Positions 11,201 through 23,910 are shown, numbered from the stretch's first letter. The stretch: 64,000 nt of DNA from Echiichthys vipera (GCA_963691815.1 OY829660.1:6842652-6906651), one strand, 5' to 3'. Notes: generated from the sequence alone by a model not told the origin. Program-made: numbers and translations.

Positions 11201-14200
11201 GATTGCATTTCAGGTATTTAGCTGATGTTCAAGAGTAAAATAGCACTGGGGTTTGAACTCTCACAGTAAGGTCAAGTAGTAATGACCGTCAGCTGCCTGA
11301 AGGTTTAAACTCAGCGTACGTCACTGAATGTGTTATCTGGTTCATACCAACAAATGATAACGGGGACAAAAGCCGGAGTTAGGGACTAGAAAACAGGCGT
11401 CAGAGCCCTGGTGAGGCTGTATTTACCGTCCAGGGAGTAAACCTTGAAGCCGGTCATCTTCTTGGACAGGATGGACTTGGGCAGGTTTAGCAGAGCAGGG
11501 TTGTAGACGGAGAAGTCGCTGTAATAACGGTCCAACACCCACACAGCTGCCCGCTGGATACTAAAACACAGCGTGTCAATCATCAGTGCCACAGTAAGTA
11601 CAGGTCTCACATCAGCTGCTGACTGCTAATGGACAGGATATAAACCGTATACACACACAGACAACAACAGACAACCGCCCCACTATAATACTATAGCTTC
11701 TGTTCAGATGTTGTAAAAAGAAGTCAACTGAAGTCAATAGCAGCAATGGGCCCTGGAAGCTCCAGGCTTAATGTTAACTATGTGTCAACTGGCTTTTGCA
11801 AATTGAATTTAAAATATGTTTGAGAATATGCACAACTAATGCAAAGAATCAACTGACATGATGAAGGCCTGAAATGGTGTTTTTCCATTGGCACTGAGCC
11901 AAACCATGCTCTTTGGTTTTCTCTTTGTGGGTCTTATTTTATTATTCTGCCTTGAAGAGGGACACAATTTAGGGTAAAGACCCTCTTTGCTTATATTCAG
12001 CATATTCTGACAGTTTATTCAAATTGCCACAGAGTTTGGCCAAAGTGTATTACAGTATAGAAAACAATTTACACTGCACGGATGACAGGGGGAGCAGAGA
12101 GTTAAAGGGGCCCCAGCAGCTCATTGAAGCTGAAGGCCCTAAGGTACAACATAAGCAGTAGTTCAGAAAAGTTCAGAAAAGCTAGCAAGTGGACGTCTGA
12201 TAATATCTTGTTACTGTTTCTACAAAAAAATCTTTTAAATGAGAGATGCATTAATTACATTTAAATTAAAGCAATTCTTACCTTTCTGGCATTTTGACCC
12301 GTTTCTTTTGTCATCTAATAATCCTAATAAGCGTACGGCCAAGAGAAATCCACCAGGTGTTAAAACTTCAAATTATTCAATTCTCATATACTTCTGAGAA
12401 AAGTCTGACCAATCATTTTAATCTTTAAGCTTCCTGCCTGTCATCCGTTGCTCCGTTTCACTGGTTCTGCTCATGCTGCGTTCATGTGTCATGGGAAGTC
12501 TGAAGTTTCGGACCTCCAACTAGGCAAAGTGCACTGGAATAGCTGTCAGAGTGGAACCTCTAGTAGGATGTTGCACTCTGACAGGCATTCCAGGGCACTT
12601 TGCCAATTTGGAGGTCCGAAAATTCAAACTTCCCATGGCAATCGAATGCAGCATTTCTCTCTCGATGCACGGGGCAACAGGGCAACAGGGATCTTCAGAG
12701 GTCGAGCAGGGGGAAGAGGGTGGTATTTATGAGGGACGCGCTGAGTGCTCTAACTGACACATGCAGGAAAGGTAAGAATTGCTTTAAATTCAGAAAAACA
12801 TGGGCTTTTGTGGTATTTTATCCAAACATTTTGCTGTCAAAGTAAGAGTAGAGCCTGTTTTTTTGGGTCCAAAATGGATATCGAACATTTTTTCAGTGAC
12901 AAAAGTATCAAGAACTCTGTAGCACCTTCATCATTATGTTTGCCATTGTCTCACTAACCTGAAGTGGCCCACGTTGTAGAACTTGCTGGCTCCGTCCGTG
13001 CTCCGGACAACCTTGAGGCAAAAGGCCGGCTGCAGGTGTCGGACCTCCAGCAGCACCAGAGCCAGGTACTGAATGAAGAGCAGGGCATCCACCAACGAGG
13101 CAGCGTACTCCACGATCCCCCTGTAGTCTCTCTCCCTGGGCTCCAGCACCCGCACACCGTAGAACAACCAGTAGGACGCTACGAACAGGAACACCAGCAC
13201 CATCAGCAAGCAGCGGAAGACGAAGAAGCGCGGGAGTGTGGCGCGAGGAGGCCTGAGGAACAGCGCCCAGGAGGAGATGAGCAGGACCAGGAGCTTGAAG
13301 GCCAGGGAGACGTAAAGGCCTTCGCATGGCGTGCCGCAGGGCTCAAGAGCGTCACGCCACAGGACCTGCGGGAGGATAAGGAAGGCTAAAGGTGTGACCA
13401 GGGCGAAGAAGCTCAGGCAGCCTCCCAGAGCTGGGCCAATGAAGCGCTTGCACTCCAGAGGAGTCGACTCCTCCAAATCTTTGGTGACGCGGGTCAGGTC
13501 CTCGTTAGAGATACTGTGTTCTGAGGTGCCGGTGACGACCGTGGTGGTCTCGCCCCAGTTATCGTCCTGTGAGACAGAGATAAAGATATAAATATTCATG
13601 TGTGTTTTAATTTATAAAAAGTAGGAAATGAGAATGAAGGAAAACAAGATCACCTGAGTTTTTCTGCAGGTTTATGTTTGGTCTCTTTAACAGATAACTG
13701 AATTTAATGACTAACCAGATCTGACTAGCTCTTTCATAAAATAATAATTAAACAATTAATCAAGCAACTAGCGAGAATCTAGATCTAGAAGATATTTATA
13801 TAAAAGGTGTGCTTAGGAGAGAGAGCCTGAGCAAAAAGAAAAGCATCATTTCAGACATTTAAATCCTTCTTTCCTGACAAGAAATCCAGAAGAAATACAA
13901 GATACTAGTCCCTAAACTGTCATAGTTCCAGAAAAGTGAAAATATTCTATGAGTGAGGGGTGTTACTCAGTGTAACCATGCACATACTAGGGATCTTTGT
14001 CTTTTGTTTATATTAAATTATACTTCACATAAAGTTCTACGTTGTAGCTATTCTTCATGGGAACGAGTTTTTAAAAATAAACACGTGTGTGCAGAAAACA
14101 GCGTAACTGACCCTTTCATCTCCGCGGGTCGACTCTGCATCCAGCAGAGGTTCTCCGGGGGTCTGGATGGTGACTGATTTGTCTGCACGGCTGCTGCTGT

Positions 14201-14878
14201 CTCGGCTCTTAGAGCGGTGACGGTCCCTCCGGTCCCTGGGAGACAAACGCACCACAACACTTAGGATTACTGCATGTGTGGCGGTACTTGCTTTATTTCA
14301 CTCCAATAATGCTTTGCAGCATTGCATTTGCAAAAAATCAAAATGACCAAATTTGGGGATGTACATATTTCTCATTGTACAGGAAATTGTTTAATTTACG
14401 CATTCATTTGAATAAAAAAATAGGGGGAAATATGCACATGATTTGGTGAAGCATTCCAATTCTTGATCACCTTAATAAAATAATAGGTTGGAAATTATAA
14501 TGTTTTCATAACTGCTGTAAAACGTTTCATTTTTCATTGTGGCTCCACTTATATTGTGGATGGAGCTAATGTGGACTTCTATCCTAAACCAAGTCTAAAA
14601 GGTGCCAACACTGGGGACTCCATAATACCAAGTGAAGAAGTTAGAGTCGGGAAAATGATACCTGCTGGATGGTAAAGAGCTAGACCTGTGCCTACTGAAA
14701 CTCTTGGAAACAAACATGACGTACTGAAAGAATTTGAACACATTAAGTGGTTGTTGGTAAATTGGCAGGAGGAGAAATATGACGTTAAACTGCCGTGTTA
14801 TTCCTACCTGTGCTTGCGGGAGCTTCGGGAGTGGGAGGACTTGTACGAGTAGCCCGAGTACTGCGACTCGTTGTCCAT
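8280..14878 (-). CDS. VANGL2: VANGL2 planar cell polarity protein, 525 aa
   Basis: The seven coding exons (minus) are 14878-14808, 14235-14112, 13566-12959, 11560-11427, 11165-11030, 10135-9892 and 8540-8280. All junctions are GT/AG and in frame. The product is a four-pass membrane protein of the core planar cell polarity complex, working with Prickle, Frizzled and Celsr. The N-terminus (MDNESQYSGYSYKS) and the Ser/Thr-rich cytosolic region to about residue 105 match Vangl. Transmembrane segments lie near residues 108-130, 148-169, 183-203 and 218-240, all in exon 3. The long cytosolic C-terminal domain ends in the PDZ-binding motif ETSV. The Asp in YYSDF and the Ser in LVSEEP, which correspond to mouse looptail mutation sites, are intact. 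VANGL2 is favoured over VANGL1 by the near-identical N-terminus and tail. Compared with human (521 aa) there is a longer loop after IKRLHEDE. Introns contain a SINE and a foldback element. Confidence 0.97.
10645..10830 (+). mobile_element. SINE family A copy, 5'-truncated
   Basis: This copy carries the shared body phrases 'ttgatgactctaaaat', 'tgatagactggcgtcctgtc', 'cgatgtcagctgggatcgg' and 'gacagggacaagcggttga'. They are also found at 29.83-30.17, 58.95-59.19, 59.38-59.58 and 63.90-64.00 kb. It lacks the tRNA-like head and lies in the VANGL2 intron between exons 5 and 6. Confidence 0.8.
12473..12654. mobile_element. Foldback MITE, about 182 bp
   Basis: This is a nearly full-length inverted repeat. 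The left arm begins 'atgctgcgttcatgtgtcat' and the right arm ends 'atggcaatcgaatgcagcat'. The inner parts also pair, for example 'ggacctccaa' with 'ttggaggtcc' and 'ctgtcagagtg' with 'cactctgacag'. It lies in the VANGL2 intron between exons 3 and 4. The transposon superfamily is not established. Confidence 0.85.
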
Positions 14879-15182
14879 GTCTCGGGTCGACAGTGAGCGG
14901 GCTTTATGAGCCCCACCTCCTCCTCCTCCTCCTCCCGTGCCGCGCTGCTCGCCGACTCTTCCCAGCTGGCTCTTGCGCTCGGAGATGGACTTGGTGGTTA
15001 GAGCCAGGGGCAGCTTGAGCAGGTCAACCTTACTCCTGAGGGAATCTATCTTGGAGGCCGATGGGGAGGGAGCAGGAGAAGGGAGGCGGGAGAGCGGGGG
15101 AGGCAACAGACAGGAGGAGAAGACAGGCGGGGGAGGACGGCGGAGGAGAGCGGCAGCAGGGGAGAGCTGAGATGGCTGTGAT
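14879..15182 (-). promoter_or_regulatory. VANGL2: VANGL2 5' leader in the start exon, open in frame, with a near-cognate AUA
   Basis: A strong acceptor (pyrimidine tract then CAG) lies just above 15,182, so the start exon probably spans 15182-14808. The frame of the VANGL2 AUG is open through the whole 304 nt leader, about 101 codons without a stop and without an upstream AUG. An ATA codon at 15049-15047 sits 57 codons upstream in frame. It has A at -3 and G at +4, the best context for a near-cognate start. The extension would begin IDSLRSKVDLLKLPLAL and contain a run of eight Gly. I recall that an N-terminally longer vertebrate Vangl2 form from a non-AUG start has been reported, and this layout agrees with that. 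Translation here is inferred, not shown. Confidence 0.6.
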
Positions 15183-15797
15183 CTGAAAGAGACGGGTAAA
15201 GAGAGAGGGACGGTTCAAACTTCACGTCACATTTAGCTCCACATTTCATGTGCTCTGGATTATAACGCATGAAACAGGCTCATTTGGAGAGGAGGGCTCA
15301 TTTTCCAAGCCATTCCCTGTGCACTTCCTGTCTCCTGTTTCTAACAGTTATCACAGCAGACCATCTAGACGGATACACTTGAAGTCCCCACGGCCTATTC
15401 GGAACTTCCTTGTTATATAATTCACTCAAGGCTTGGTATAATCTACAAGATACGTCGTTCAGGAAACACTGACTTTATATCTGGCACTCAAACAGCACAT
15501 TTCAAAAAAGTTGAATAAGTAATATAATAGATTGACTTTTTTCGATACGGTTTTAAGATATGTGCCAATAAAGCCAGGTAAAGAAAACATATGCTAAACA
15601 ATACTTTGCAAATGTTTTATTAGGATACTCATTTGGTGAGTAAAACTTAAAAAGGTAAACATACATTTTGTCTGTTTACAAGAAAACTACGGCCTTTAAC
15701 TAGAGATTGTCAAGTCATGTCATTTACATTTACATCTGTGGGAAGTTCCTCCTTAGGGATCTTTTCCCAGTTCATTTCTTCATTTGATTGGTTAGAT

Positions 15798-15943
15798 CAG
15801 GGGTGTCCAATCCTGCTCCTGGAGAGCCACTGCCCTGCATGTTTTAGGTTTCTGCCTGCTGCAACACACCTGTTTCCAATGATGTTAGCAGGGAGAAAAC
15901 ATGCAGGACAGTAGGTCTCCAGGAGCAGGATTGGGCCGCCCTG
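15798..15943. mobile_element. Small foldback element, hAT-like MITE
   Basis: The terminal inverted repeats are 'caggggtgtccaatcctgct' on the left and the complement of 'agcaggattgggccgccctg' on the right, about 28 bp each. The inner parts also pair ('ctgcatgtttt' with 'aaaacatgcag'). The flanking octamers ggttagat and ctgtagat match at 5 of 8 positions, a weak 8-bp target duplication. It lies in the presumed VANGL2 5' intron. Confidence 0.75.
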
Positions 15944-16649
15944 CTGTAGATGTTTAAATATACACTGCACCTTTTCTCCACGAAATGTCAATTTAAGCAT
16001 TAAAACTGTGCTCTTTGGAAAACTCATGGTCAAAACAGTCCAGCATCAACCAAAGTTGGCAACATGTTTTTGTCTTGCATCATTGAAAACCTGGTGGAAG
16101 CCATTGTTGGAGCTCCAGAGCTTTTTCTAAGAGAGTGTGAAAGTGTTAAGTGTGTGTTTTTATAGGAGTGTTTAACATTTTGGTCACTACAATGGTGACA
16201 TTTTCACACCATTTCATAACAGTTTTTCTCTTTAGAAACTAGTCATCTTAATCAATTTTACAGTTCTAGTTTAAATGGTTTTTTTTTAAAGTTTTGAGGC
16301 ACTATAATGATTCTTAAATGTTTCCCATCTGTCAAGAACAATACTGTGAGAGAATCACACAAAAATGAGAATGTTGAGGTATGAAAATTGTTGAATTTAG
16401 AAACATCAGCGTAGAAAGTAGCCCCTCAAAGATTATCAGGCTCAGTTTCAGGTTTCAGGAGGGCGTCAGTCAAACATGCCAACATCGGTCAGTTTAACTG
16501 TACAAATATGACGCAACAAAATGACCCTTTAAATGAAGAGCCCGCCTGGTTGTTTGCTCCTATGGGAATCAAACGTCTCACCCACGAGTGACACTAACAC
16601 ACATTAACCCACTAAACTGAGGCTTTAGTTCCTTATATCACTTCGTCTT

Positions 16650-17060
16650 ACGGGTCTCGGCCGAGGTTAATCATCACACGACTGTATCTCCTCTCACCAA
16701 GAAGCCGGCTTTAGCCGCCGTTAGCTCGGACACAATGGCGGCCATATTGGATTACTGTGTTTTCACAAAACTTGTTTGCCCTCTCCCTCCCTCTCGCCAT
16801 CTCACATTCCCTCCCGCACTCCCCCCGTCCCCTGGGAAACAGGGCCTCTCTGCTGCTATGGCGATGAAAGAGGGTGTTCGGCTGGAGGCGGGGGGATCGG
16901 AGGTTGACCGTTGCCATGGAAACTTGACCTCACGCCGCCCTCTACCACTCTGTTCCCCATGCTGCCGAAAACTCTCCAAAATAAAAGTGTTGGCATGACG
17001 GATGTTGGACTGTCATACGGTGGTTAATTGATAAAGGGCGGGTGACGCTCGCTGGCTTTG
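16650..17060 (-). promoter_or_regulatory. Candidate VANGL2 promoter and first exon (proximal)
   Basis: This GC-rich stretch contains overlapping YY1-like sites on both strands in 'aatggcggccatattgg' (about 16,734-16,750). On the minus strand a donor 'CTTG|GTGAGA' ends a possible non-coding exon at 16,698. That exon could splice to the acceptor at 15,182, giving a 1.5 kb first intron. A second CpG-rich candidate lies at 26.6-27.5 kb, so the real start site is undecided. Confidence 0.45.
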
Positions 17061-20000
17061 ATTGGACCTCTGTGGGAAATGGAGAGGGACGTTAGCTGCC
17101 ATCACTGTCTCACGGGGTCCTGGTTTAACTTAATGGGTTTTTTTCTGCTCCATCAATGCTATTGTGTTTAAAATCCACTTCCCTTTAAGCCAAATGCTGT
17201 GTGGCGACGAATCTGTCTGTGGGAAGTTTGTCCTCATCATATTCCTCATGCACTCCTTTGCTTTACAGCCCTTCATCCATATTTTCTCTTAGGAGGAAGT
17301 GCCCTTCATTCAGCAGCAATAAACCCGCTAAGTCGTACCAGACTAGAGAAGATTTTGCATCCCTGCAGCCATGTGCAAAACCTCAACATGCCTATTCCAA
17401 ACCACAAAACTCAAATGAGTAACAGACTCTACCCGGTGTATCATCATAAGCTTTTATCTTTAGTATTGGCAGAGGAATGAGCATCTGATGTACAGAGTGC
17501 TGCTGTGTTTTTATGCCATATAAAGTGCAGTAAACTGTCTCATGCCGACCACATGATATCTCTCCAGCAGAGAGGAAACTGCCCTCTGAATGTCACGCAA
17601 CACGAGCAAACGCTTACTTTAGATGCCGCACAGTCGCATGGCATTAGACTGAAAATGTTTCAAGATCTGTCCTTCAGATAGTCGCTGCAGATTCACATGA
17701 GGAAGCAGATTTAAGTGGAGTAAAGTAGGAAATGTGCTGAGGGGGAGTACTCGCAGATTCCCAGACAAACCGCATATTTGAGACCGGCAATAAACTGAAT
17801 CTAAACAGTGTTTTCATCTAATGGCCAGGGGAAGCTGGAACTTGCCCTCCCAGACAGAGATACTCTGGTGAAAATAACAATCTGAATTCATCACATGGCC
17901 TCGATGTTTACCCAGCACCTCATAAAAATAACAATTAAGCAATTACAGTAATGCTGTCCATATTTCAAAGCAGTTACACTGCGAGATGAGTCACTCTGAA
18001 ATGAAGATCACAGCCGCTGATGCACTGCTTTGCATCTCTGACACATATCTGTCAGTACTCTCTGTGACATTAAATGTTTAAAGTTTCACAGACAAACATG
18101 TGGAGCGTCTATCTCGTTAGGTAAAACAACCATAGCCAAGACATGCAGGGCCCATATGTAACCAAAGGCCTTAGAGAGCAATTAAAAAGGACCATGAACA
18201 GAAATCAGTGAACGCTGAAGGTGGAACACAGCAAATACTGTGGTGATAACTAAAGGTGGTTATGAGGCGGACGTAACAGGAAAAGTAATTTGAATCAAAA
18301 GGGTTACGTCACCTTATCATATTGTGAGGTATTTTGCCTGCAAACTTTATTTTTAGATTTTTTGAGTGTCAGAAATGTAAAGTGATTATCCTCTGGAAAA
18401 CACAAGAGTGTTAGCTTTCCTGTGTAAGATTGGAAAATCTTGCGGTGGTAGAGGTACGGTCGGGCTGGTCACCATGGATACAGTGCATTTTTGAGAAGCA
18501 GAGAATGATCAAGAGGTCAGGGAAGACCTTTGCCCTGATGGTGATGTTAGGTGGAAAGTCAGGGAGGGTCACCCAACAAAATAGAGATGAATCCTCTGAG
18601 GACCATAAATATCTGTGACAAAGGCAGCAGGGCAGCAGCTCTCCCTCCCTCAGGTCACTGAGGCGCTTCCATGCCAGCAAACGCACCCTAACCTCCGTCT
18701 ACAGTTCCCTCACTGAGCACCTATAACTTAGGTCTCCTAGTATGGGAGCCTGGCAGTTAAACACTGCAACAAGCCAGCACAGGTGGTTAACAGGTCGTTG
18801 GAAATAAACAATAGCAACTCCGAAACCTAAACTACCACCAATCAGAAAGGTGATCCAGGTCTATAATGACCCCACATACTCATCATCATTCCTGCTGTTC
18901 CACAAAATGGACGCCAGAAGTCATCTGTGCCCTCTGCTGTCCCCATGCTAACAGACATGTAAATAACTAATGATTTCATGTGATATAATGCACAATAAAG
19001 GGTTCTTATCCCAGTTTAATCCTCAGAAACCTATAGATGGGTAAAGTTGAAAGAACAACTTCAGGCTTTACTCCCAAGGGTTATCCATTCATCCTCAGGG
19101 ACTAATTTAATTAAATACCTTTGGATTTTGGACTGAAACAAAACCAGACATCCTCTTGGGCTTTAAGAAATTGCGATGAGCCACTGTTTCATAGACCAAA
19201 TTATTAAATCAAGAAGATATTTATTACCATTAGATTATGATCATCACTTGCTGTGAAGAAAACACGAGTTTATAATATCTTGCTGTGTGAATTTTGTCAC
19301 AACACAATCATATAGTGAGTACTGAATGATACGGTAAATACAACTTTCTGACATGGCTGTGAATAGTCTGATGAGTTGAATGATGACTATGAAAGTATTC
19401 AGTCAAAACAAACTTGCATTACTTGCTGCATTATATTCTGGACGTTTGGGTGCACCATGAAGACGTGTGGATCTCTGCAGGTTTAACGCTGGATTACTGA
19501 ACATCAGTGTAAAAAAATAGGCTGCACAAAGAGGTTCTTCCTGTTTTCATGTTCTGAAGGTGTGACATCAAGTTTTAGCACAAGCTATCATGTCAACATG
19601 ACGTCACAGCACCTACGTTTGACCTTTGTCCACATAATGAGACATATATGGTGTGAGAAGCATAGAGTGGTTAGGGTGGTCTTGTGAAGTGGAGCCTCGG
19701 TGTCTTTCAAAGGAAACAAAAGCTTGAATAGAGCAAAGGAACCGGTTTGCAATTGGAGCCTCTCACAGCCTCCTGATCATTCAGCACCATGATACAACCT
19801 AAAATCTATATCACAAACTGCCACATATTACTTTATTATAGTTGAAACTGTACATATTTTAGTCCTGAATGACCCTTTACAGGTTCTGGATATTGGGCTG
19901 ATATAGTTGGTCAGATGTAATTGGTTGTTACTGCAGCTCGACTCTGGTTCATTTGAAACAACTTAAACTATTTTTCACCATTTTCAACCGTGAAGGTTTA

Positions 20001-20299
20001 TTTATTAATCAGAGTTTCTTCTACACAGACTACGAGAGCATTTGTATCACTTATTATGTGTCTTTGGAGGAGCTTTATCGAGTCTGAGAAAATAACTCTG
20101 ATGATGTCATAGTGATGTCATCAAGTGTTACCTCAACTTTGGCTTGGACACAAGTTTCTAACGGAGGGGTTCCTCCAGGCATGGTGGGTCTTGTGAAAGA
20201 TGCTATTGGGTTGCATTACGGGAAATGTAGGATCAAGTGTTTGCGGAGCTCGAGGCTTTGAACCCTCACATCTGTCTCTCTTCTTACTGTGGGTTAGAT
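17061..20299. other. Gene-poor interval
   Basis: I found no conserved coding exon, RNA gene or clear transposon here. The open frames are short and overlap in several frames. If the distal promoter at 27.4 kb is used, this is part of a large VANGL2 first intron. Confidence 0.5.
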
Positions 20300-20625
20300 G
20301 AGAAGATGGACCCCACTCTCACGTCTGTACGGTACGGTAAATATGAATTCTTTCCCACAAGCCATCCGTGACACTGACTTTCTCTCCGCCGTCTAAAAAC
20401 CCACCTCTTCAGATAAGTATGCTCTGTGTAACTTAGACATTTATTCTCTTTTGATATTTACTTGTTTTTCTATAAGTCTGTTGCTGTTTAGTGCTTTGTA
20501 TTTACAGTATATTTGGTCTGTTTCTTACTGATGCCTGTTTATTTCTTTTTTGTACATGTAAGGTGACCTTAAGTGCCCTGGAAGGCGCCAAAAAATCTAA
20601 ATGTATTATTACTATTATTATGTAA
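20300..20625 (+). mobile_element. LINE 3' end remnant
   Basis: The stretch resembles the end of a fish LINE. It has a degenerate C-terminus (tctaaaaacccacctcttca, compare KTHLF-type endings), then an AT-rich 3' UTR. It ends in 'ccctggaaggcgccaaaaaa' and a short TATTA-type simple tail. Identification is by resemblance only. Confidence 0.45.
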
Positions 20626-22829
20626 CTGGAGCTAGCAGCCGTTTAGTTTAGCTTAACATACATACTGGAAACAGGTAAACAGGGAAATATCTAGCCTGCC
20701 TCTGTTCAAAGGTAATAAAATGTCTTATTATTAAAGACTTATTAGCACCTGTAAAGCTCACCACAACACATATGATCTTTTTTTTACCCAGTGCGAGAAC
20801 CAGCAGAAAAAACACACGGTGCTTTAAGTGGGGATATGTGTTATTATTGTGATTATTAACTGGTTGGAATCAGCTGCTGGGGGAACAGAGTCCAACTCAT
20901 GACCGCCCAAGTAAAACGGCAAATAGTTTTTATATATCAATATTTGTTAGGATGAAACGAATGTGATACAAACGTGTTAATTCAGGAGTTTTAGATGTGC
21001 TGCCGGTGGGACTTTGTTCCTTCTGACAGAGCTGGGCTAGCCCTATCTCCCATTTCCAGTCTTTACGACAGCGAATGAGTGTATTTCCCAAAACGTCCTG
21101 TAATGACCTAATTATACAAGATGAAACACAACCACTGAATGCCTTGTAGCTACATTGTGGTGTTTTCGGTGGCCACATTTATTTTCTTCTGTGGTAGCCT
21201 ATCCCTAACCCTGATCCTTGAGCAGCCCAGGGTAAAACTCCATTTTCACCACCAACAAAAACTACAACTGCAGTTTGATCCTGTGTCTCTCTGCCAGACT
21301 GTTATTGAGAATATGACAGGGCACTTGATCTTCAGGGGTGTGGTCCAGTGTGGAAATGGATAATGTTTCCTATTCATCCCAGTGTCCTATGGCCTACTTA
21401 ATGAGCGTCACCACCAGGACTCTTCTCAGCCACTCCAGTCCGCAGCATTATAGTTAAATTAACGCACAGGGTATAAAAAAAGTGACCCTTGGTTTTATTC
21501 CATGAACACACAGGTTTGTTTCTTTTCATCCTGCTCTGTCCCTGTTCCTGTCCCTGTTCCTGGACAGCCACTGTTCAGCGAACAGCGGAGGGATTCTTCA
21601 GATTATTTCTGGATTCCTTTCATTTCTCAACACACAACTCGTTCGTTTCTCACAATCCGGCCTCAAAGTCAAAGTCTGACTTCTAAAAGAAGAAAATGAC
21701 CTTTGTTCACTCCACTCTGGGCTGCATTTAAATGGGCTGCCAACAACAGGCCGCTTCAGTAATCTGTGTAGGTGTGTGGTCTGAGATTAAACAGTAATGA
21801 CGCTGGGCTTCATGCCTGCTAGTGCCACGGGTAGATGTTTTTTGGCTCGGGCCAAAGGGAGTGTAAAGCCATTTAACGTCTATCATTAACTGATAGCAAA
21901 GATAGCTGTTTTCAACACCAAGCTGAGTTGATGCTACTTTATTATAAGCACAACAAATCTCTCTTGGAAAGTCCAGGTAGCAGCTATACTAGAAAAACGG
22001 AGTGATAATGAGTCCAAAGTTCCCACTGAAAACCCTCTGACCTAAGACATTTTTGACAAGCCAAATTCCTCACAAATAAACTTACTCCAAAGAATTTTAG
22101 AAAAACTTAATCTTTCTGGGCTTAATCTGTAAGACACATGTTTATTCTCTGGCTTGTTTTTCTGTTTTGATCTAATTCCCTGGGTTTCAAATTGCAGATT
22201 TCTATTTTAATCTTGTTTTTTTCTACATCTATGCACATATATGTCCTTATGCTTGTATACGTCTGTCTTTGGTGCTGTATAAATTAAATAAACATGAAAC
22301 TAAAAATAATTAATACAATTATTTCCCCGGGGATTATTCAAGTATTTCTGATTCTGATTTCTGAAACTGAAATCAAAGTGTATTTCTCTTTTCAATTAGA
22401 TCTTCTGTGACTCTTATCCCTCTGCATACACTATGGTCTGGTGCCAGGTATGTAATCCTGGCGCTCCTTTGGTTGAATGTATTTAGCATTTTGTGAGAAA
22501 CACTAACCATGGGCTGGTTTCACAAAGATAGACTTTGGCTCAAACCTGTAGTGTAAACTAAAATACCCTCATATCATTAAATTAAATTAAAAAACTCAAG
22601 ACCATGGTGCTCTCACCCCACTCATGGGCACTTCATCGTAAACAACCCTGGGTAGAATAGTCCTGACTCATTATTACACCTCTACACCTATGTAATAAGA
22701 CATGAATGGGGCCATGCATAAGTACAGTACGGTTAATGAAATAAATTGTGTCTACCATTGATTAGATATGTACTTATTAAATGCTACTGTTGTCTATTTT
22801 AATCAAGCAAAGTTCTTATTTGGCTTCTT
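20626..22829. other. Gene-poor interval
   Basis: No recognisable genes are present. There is an AT-rich stretch near 22,200-22,320. The open frames around 21.1 and 21.5 kb have no family resemblance and no flanking splice signals that I trust. Confidence 0.5.
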
Positions 22830-23260
22830 TTAGTCCAGACAAAAATCAAACGCTCGTGCGGTTGAGGAGGAATTTGCTTTTCCAGCACTTTTCCAGCACC
22901 ATACGATATGATCAGGAAGGCTGGCTCTGTGATCGGCTCCAAACAGGACACTCTGGAGGCTGTGGTGGAGAGGAGGACACTGAAAAAACTGTTCTCCATC
23001 ATGGATAATCCTCTCCACCCTCTCCAACTCACACTGGTCAGACAGCGGAGCACCTTCTCCAAAAGGCTGCTTCAGCTTCGCTGTCGTAGCAACAGATACA
23101 GGAAATCTTTCCTGCCACGATCCATCACTTTTTATAATAACTCTCTCACCTCTGCCTGACAGAGAACTCTGCTCTCTCTACTGTTTGTTTTTTGTATATA
23201 TTATTATTGTTATAGTATATTTTGCATATTTTGTTGTGTATATTATTATTGTTTATAGCA
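22830..23260 (+). mobile_element. LINE reverse-transcriptase protein C-terminus
   Basis: An open frame at about 22,905-23,159 encodes 'KAGSVIGSKQDTLE...VVERRTLKKL...RSNRYRKSFLPRSI' and ends in a stop. The pattern 'RYRKSFLPRSI' close to a stop is characteristic of the C-terminus of several fish non-LTR retrotransposon ORF2 proteins. The reverse-transcriptase core is missing, so this is a 5'-truncated dead copy with an AT-rich tail. Confidence 0.7.
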
Positions 23261-23261
23261 G

Positions 23262-23398
23262 ACTCATCTCATCTCATCTTCATCCTCTTATCCAGGGTCG
23301 GCTCGCGGGGGCGGCAGCTTTAGCAGGGGACCCCAAACTTCCCTTTCCCGGGCCACATTAACCAGCTCTAACTGGGGGATCCTGAGGCGTTCTCATAC
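23262..23398 (-). mobile_element. LINE 3' end with (GATGA)n tail, minus strand
   Basis: The reverse complement matches the 1,047-1,285 element, including 'ctcaggatcccccagttaga' and the (GATGA)n tail at its 3' end. It retains about 45 bases before the tail that the first copy has lost. It abuts the plus-strand LINE fragment to its left. Confidence 0.75.
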
Positions 23399-23910
23399 TC
23401 AGTGTAAATGAGTATGTAAATACAATTTCAAGCACTTCATCCAAAATTCAAGCACTTTGAAAATATGGAGAACAACTTTAAAGTTCGAGCATTTTCAAGG
23501 ATTTCAAGCACCTGTACAAACCCTGTTTTTTAATGAAAAGGGAGGCTTTCTAGAAAGAAAAGTAAAGTACTGAAAAAAGTATTGTTTTGGTATGTGACCT
23601 GAAACTCTTTCTTCACACTGGTTCTATCTGGTCGTAGACACAGACCCCTGATCAGGAAACTGGCACGCTTTGGCAGGAGTTTTGTCCCTTCTGCCATAAA
23701 ATCAGAGAACAAAAGTCACCAGCAACTGTGTGTAGGAGTTGTGTGTTTAGGTATGCGTGTACAAATGGAAGATCATGATGTCTCTCATGTAGTCAGGTTG
23801 TGCTGTATGTAAACTTAGGGCACTACACTGGAACCAGTATTTAAAAAAGTAAAGTGATACTGATTTTTAGCTGTTAAAATGAGTATTCACAAATATTAGA
23901 GCTATATCTC

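Noticed and set aside
12964..13389. Plus-strand 141-codon frame opposite VANGL2 exon 3
   Set aside because: It is antisense to a conserved coding exon, is Gln/Arg-rich, and has no family resemblance.
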